Source: Candidatus Parepulonipiscium sp. PG-Nun2H_MBin03 (lineage in GTDB: Bacteria; Bacillota; Clostridia; Lachnospirales; Cellulosilyticaceae). Taken from it: a DNA stretch of 52,664 bases. Numbering within the stretch: position 1 is the first letter of the stretch; each line of letters opens with the position of its first letter. The stretch spans positions 1-52,664 of the forward strand of contig MDJN01000171.1 in NCBI GenBank assembly GCA_001995005.1. The letters are read 5' to 3'. Positions 52,470-52,664 of the stretch are shown here, one piece after another. The notes below the pieces were generated by a model. That model saw nothing but the letters and a program-made list of their open reading frames with translations, ran no database searches and had not been told where the DNA came from. Position numbers and translations under genes: made by a program.

Positions 52470-52664
52470 CTACACTCCGCACCCTAAATAGAAGGTAAAA
52501 AACAGTGAAAAAATCATTGCTACTACAAGGAGCATTCGTCCTATACGCAATAGGCGGCTCTTCCTGCGTTTCCAACTATAGCAGTAAAATATTAGTAACA
52601 TAGGAAAAACCACATACACATTTAGCCATTTTAGTACATCAGTATGTTCCCACCATCTGCCTAA
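52470..52664 (-). CDS. C-terminal part of a membrane protein, cut by the window edge
   Basis: Open reading frame of 64 codons that runs to the window end without a start and stops at TAG (52470-52472). Two membrane helices (VYVVFPMLLIFYCYSW and MLLVVAMIFSLFFTFYLGCG) flank a basic loop (KRRKSRLLRIGR). The 5' end lies outside, so the family cannot be named. A terminator-like hairpin follows. Confidence 0.55.
   Translation of the reverse strand, partial: LGRWWEHTDVLKWLNVYVVFPMLLIFYCYSWKRRKSRLLRIGRMLLVVAMIFSLFFTFYLGCGV

Noticed and set aside
1..52664. CRISPR arrays, IS elements, tRNA or rRNA genes
   Set aside because: No repeat-spacer pattern, transposase, cloverleaf or ribosomal RNA sequence was found on either strand.

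Overview
The window is a low-GC, gene-dense chromosome segment from a Gram-positive Bacillota bacterium, most likely a clostridium. The evidence is an RF1-PrmC-YqhQ-L31-Rho block, a YlmE-SepF-YlmH-DivIVA-LspA-RluD block, AddAB instead of RecBCD, RNase Y, SepF, TrmR next to a U32 hydroxylase, strong AGGAGG-type ribosome binding sites and near-consensus sigma-A promoters. I would lean to a Lachnospirales-like lineage but cannot prove it from this sequence. No tRNA, rRNA, CRISPR array, IS element or prophage was found. No gap between genes exceeds about 255 bases.

Layout. 1-4503 (+): a secreted ApbE-type flavinylation enzyme, then serC-serA-DUF1015 with its own extended -10 promoter. 4535-9610 (-): ilvN (ilvH-like)-rho, rpmE with its own promoter, then yqhQ-prmC-prfA. 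9724-11247 (+): a small HNH protein and glycerol dehydrogenase. 11341-15802 (-): a Lon-like protease with a degenerate P-loop, a chemoreceptor with an external zinc-binding-type sensor, and a small secreted protein. 15891-16151 (+): a small membrane protein. 16180-22016 (-): rny, an FtsA-like actin-fold protein, trmR, trhP and an unlisted 55-residue ORF. 22251-23441 (+): aspartate aminotransferase. 23519-33226 (-): a seven-gene operon hlyD-like, yggS, sepF, ylmH, divIVA, lspA, rluD (33226 down to 27498); then cinA-recA-recX; then an iron-type alcohol dehydrogenase. 33333-34757 (-): pstB-phoU behind a three-repeat PhoP box. 34979-38570 (+): hom-thrC-membrane protein, then hfq. 38623-40659 (-): a three-gene envelope cluster ending in a VanW protein. 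40785-52366 (-): rnz, cobW-like, a membrane-anchored protein, tsaD, ispD, ecsC, addB, addA, packed with overlaps. The right edge cuts a membrane-protein gene (52470 to >52664, -).

How the genes work together: amino-acid synthesis (serine, threonine, aspartate, branched chain), translation and transcription termination (RF1 and its methylase, L31, Rho, Hfq, tRNA t6A and mo5U enzymes, rRNA pseudouridylation, RNase Y and RNase Z), cell division and envelope (SepF, DivIVA, FtsA-like, LspA), DNA repair (RecA, RecX, AddAB), phosphate response (PstB, PhoU) and two iron-type dehydrogenases. Most of this is ordinary housekeeping. The points that stand out are the PhoP box on an orphan pstB-phoU pair, the Lon-like protease lacking a Walker A lysine, the beta-grasp-like extension of the FtsA-like protein, a VanW protein lacking its conserved Cys, a small ORF attached to the tRNA wobble-modification genes, and a shared palindromic leader motif upstream of yqhQ and the chemoreceptor.
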